The translations under genes were made by a program, and so were the position numbers. The notes beneath the pieces are model-generated. The model was not told where the DNA came from and searched no databases. It saw only the letters and a program-made list of their open reading frames with translations. This document shows, piece after piece, positions 5,462-6,444 of a DNA stretch of 6,444 nt. Within the stretch, counting starts at the first letter, position 1, and every line of letters begins with the position of its first letter. The stretch comes from JAGQSZ01 sp049672765. GTDB taxonomy: Bacteria; Actinomycetota; Acidimicrobiia; Acidimicrobiales; Microtrichaceae. The stretch is taken from positions 1 through 6,444 of the forward strand of contig JBATWQ010000079.1 of the NCBI GenBank assembly GCA_049672765.1. The letters run 5' to 3'.

Positions 5462-5745
5462 AGCAGGAACCCGATCAACGCGAGCGTGAAGACCCCGAGG
5501 GCCACAGCGCTGTATTTGTAGTCGCCCCTTCGGATCCAGCGAATCGACATCCACAACACCCGTAGAAGCGGCGCCGCGATCAGGCTGGCCACGGCCATCT
5601 GGCCGAGCACCTCTGAGTACGGCTCGGGCGCGATGGCCGATCCCAGGGCGAATAGTCCGACAAACCCCAGAACCACCTTCATGATCCGGGCTATCAGACG
5701 GAAGCGGGATTCTCCCATCGCCAACGGAGCCGGGCGTGAGCTCAC
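5455..5745 (-). CDS. DUF1634 family small membrane protein
   Basis: The 96-residue protein has three predicted membrane helices, at about residues 22-40, 46-67 and 78-96. The second begins in a stretch (LGQMAVASLIAAPLLRVLW) that resembles the DUF1634 pattern of a hydrophobic helix ending in a Pro-Leu-Leu/Val-Arg turn, followed by a short charged loop (RRGDYKYS) and the last helix. DUF1634 genes are commonly found beside TauE/SafE exporters, as here, which strengthens the call; no function is established, and an accessory role in the transporter is inferred. The GTG at 5745 is preferred because GAGG lies six bases upstream. The ATG at 5718 lacks such a site. The start codon lies within a perfect GTGAGCTCAC palindrome that belongs to the repeat cluster upstream. 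Confidence 0.75.
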   Translation of the reverse strand: MSSRPAPLAMGESRFRLIARIMKVVLGFVGLFALGSAIAPEPYSEVLGQMAVASLIAAPLLRVLWMSIRWIRRGDYKYSAVALGVFTLALIGFLLG

Positions 5746-5820
5746 AGCGACCTCACCGAAACCTCACGACCTCACGTGGACACAACAGTGACCTCACCTG
5801 CAACCTCACAGTGATCTCAC
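5736..5820. repeat. Cluster of seven CTCAC/GTGAG repeats with three GTGA-NN-TCAC palindromes
   Basis: On the + strand CTCAC begins at 5741, 5752, 5763, 5771, 5793, 5805 and 5816. Five of the seven copies are the longer ACCTCAC. Most spacings are 11-12 bp or double that, close to one DNA turn. Three copies sit in GTGA-NN-TCAC inverted repeats (5736-5745, 5788-5797, 5811-5820), the first a perfect palindrome. The cluster covers the last codons and stop of the exporter gene, the 60-bp gap and the start codon of the DUF1634 gene. It could be an operator array or a decayed short tandem repeat. Confidence 0.6.
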
Positions 5821-6444
5821 CAGGACGATGATCGAAATGACGGCGAGCAGCACTCCCGTGGTACGCCTGACCGTAACGGCGTTGAGGACGGTTTGGAGCC
5901 TCGCTCCCAACGCGCCGCCCACCAACGCTCCGAGTACTACCACCGCGGCGCTCTCAACCTCGATCCGGTCCTGTGCGGTGTAGATCAATAGACCTGTCGC
6001 TGCGGTGATTCCCGACGCGAAGGTGCTCGTCGCCGCAGCAACCTTCACCGGCACCTTCATGACCTCGCTCATCGCCGGCGTCTTGAGAAAACCACCACCC
6101 ACTCCAGACAGTCCGGCTACGACCCCGGCGCCTACGGCCACCCCGAGGCCCGCCGGAACCCGTTTGGCCTGGTACGGCACCGCCGACCCGCCGAGTGAGT
6201 AGGTGCCTGCCAGGGTTCCGGGCCATTCGCCCGCGTGATCGTTGTCGAAAATCCTCTGGGGAAGGTTTCTGATTCCTTTGCGCCCCACCGCCGCCAGCGC
6301 CCCCGCCATTGCCGCCAGTCCCAACAAACGGGCCAGCCACACCGGATCGATACGAGTGGACAGCAGCGCTCCCGTGATGGTGCCCACTGTGGCCAGAAGT
6401 TCGACACTCAAACCGAGTCGGTGGTGGACCAGTCCTTCTTCGAG
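5806..6444 (-). CDS. TauE/SafE family anion exporter (partial, N-terminus outside window)
   Basis: About 212 codons of a membrane protein are visible, open to the window edge. The C-terminal family repeat motif is clear: GLSGVGGGFLKTPAM (encoded around 6114-6070), matching the G-x-x-G-x-G-G-G-x-x-x-x-P pattern of the family that exports sulfite and related organic anions (TauE/SafE, formerly DUF81). Before it lie hydrophobic helices, a polar loop (around QRIFDNDHAGEWPG) and the segment VPAGLGVAVGAGVVAG; after it follow three further helices to the C-terminus. A TTG at 6411 could be read as a start, but the frame stays open upstream with a family-like sequence (EEGLVHHRLGL), so the first repeat is probably beyond the window. 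The substrate cannot be told from sequence. It is followed 60 bp later by the DUF1634 partner, and its last codons lie in the CTCAC repeat cluster. Confidence 0.85.
   Translation of the reverse strand, partial: LEEGLVHHRLGLSVELLATVGTITGALLSTRIDPVWLARLLGLAAMAGALAAVGRKGIRNLPQRIFDNDHAGEWPGTLAGTYSLGGSAVPYQAKRVPAGLGVAVGAGVVAGLSGVGGGFLKTPAMSEVMKVPVKVAAATSTFASGITAATGLLIYTAQDRIEVESAAVVVLGALVGGALGARLQTVLNAVTVRRTTGVLLAVISIIVLVRSL

Overview
This is a GC-rich window of ordinary-looking chromosomal DNA, most likely from an actinobacterium. Three things point there: a DUF3151 gene (a family I know only from Actinobacteria), an HRDC-containing RNase D of actinobacterial type, and three genes whose start codons follow a TANNNT -10 box at exactly the distance expected for leaderless transcripts. 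The lack of closer matches to Mycobacterium or Streptomyces proteins would fit a deep lineage such as Acidimicrobiia, but that is a guess. I see no transposase, integrase, phage gene, tRNA, rRNA or CRISPR array.

Layout. Positions 1-113 appear to hold the last codons of an unidentified gene that overlaps the start of a patatin-like phospholipase (to 1200, +). Convergent to it lies a type II toxin-antitoxin pair on the minus strand, VapC-like PIN toxin (1234-1653) and VapB-like ribbon-helix-helix antitoxin (1608-1859), in the order antitoxin then toxin. From the same 125-bp intergenic region a DUF3151 gene (1985-2425, +) runs the other way. It is followed by a PLP-dependent decarboxylase closely resembling sphingosine-1-phosphate lyase (2510-3850, +). 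A single-domain rhodanese (3945-4265, +) and an RNase D with HRDC domain(s) (4270-5436, +) are 4 bp apart and look like an operon. On the minus strand, convergent to RNase D, are a small three-helix membrane protein of DUF1634 type (5455-5745) and a TauE/SafE-type anion exporter (5806 to the window edge, N-terminus missing), which form the usual two-gene pair.

How the genes work together. VapBC is a self-contained toxin-antitoxin module. The rhodanese and the TauE/SafE-DUF1634 pair both belong to families linked to sulfur compounds, but they are on opposite strands and a functional link is only inferred. The patatin and the S1P-lyase-like enzyme may both act on lipids, but they are separated by four gene boundaries and need not be related.

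The most interesting non-coding signals are: (i) three independent starts (vapB, DUF3151, lyase) with the same -10/6-nt/ATG geometry; (ii) a perfect 13-bp interrupted palindrome over the -35 region of the lyase promoter; and (iii) a cluster of seven CTCAC/GTGAG repeats, three of them within GTGA-NN-TCAC palindromes and several spaced 11-12 bp, between the TauE/SafE and DUF1634 genes. I found no strong case for a wholly new multi-gene system here.
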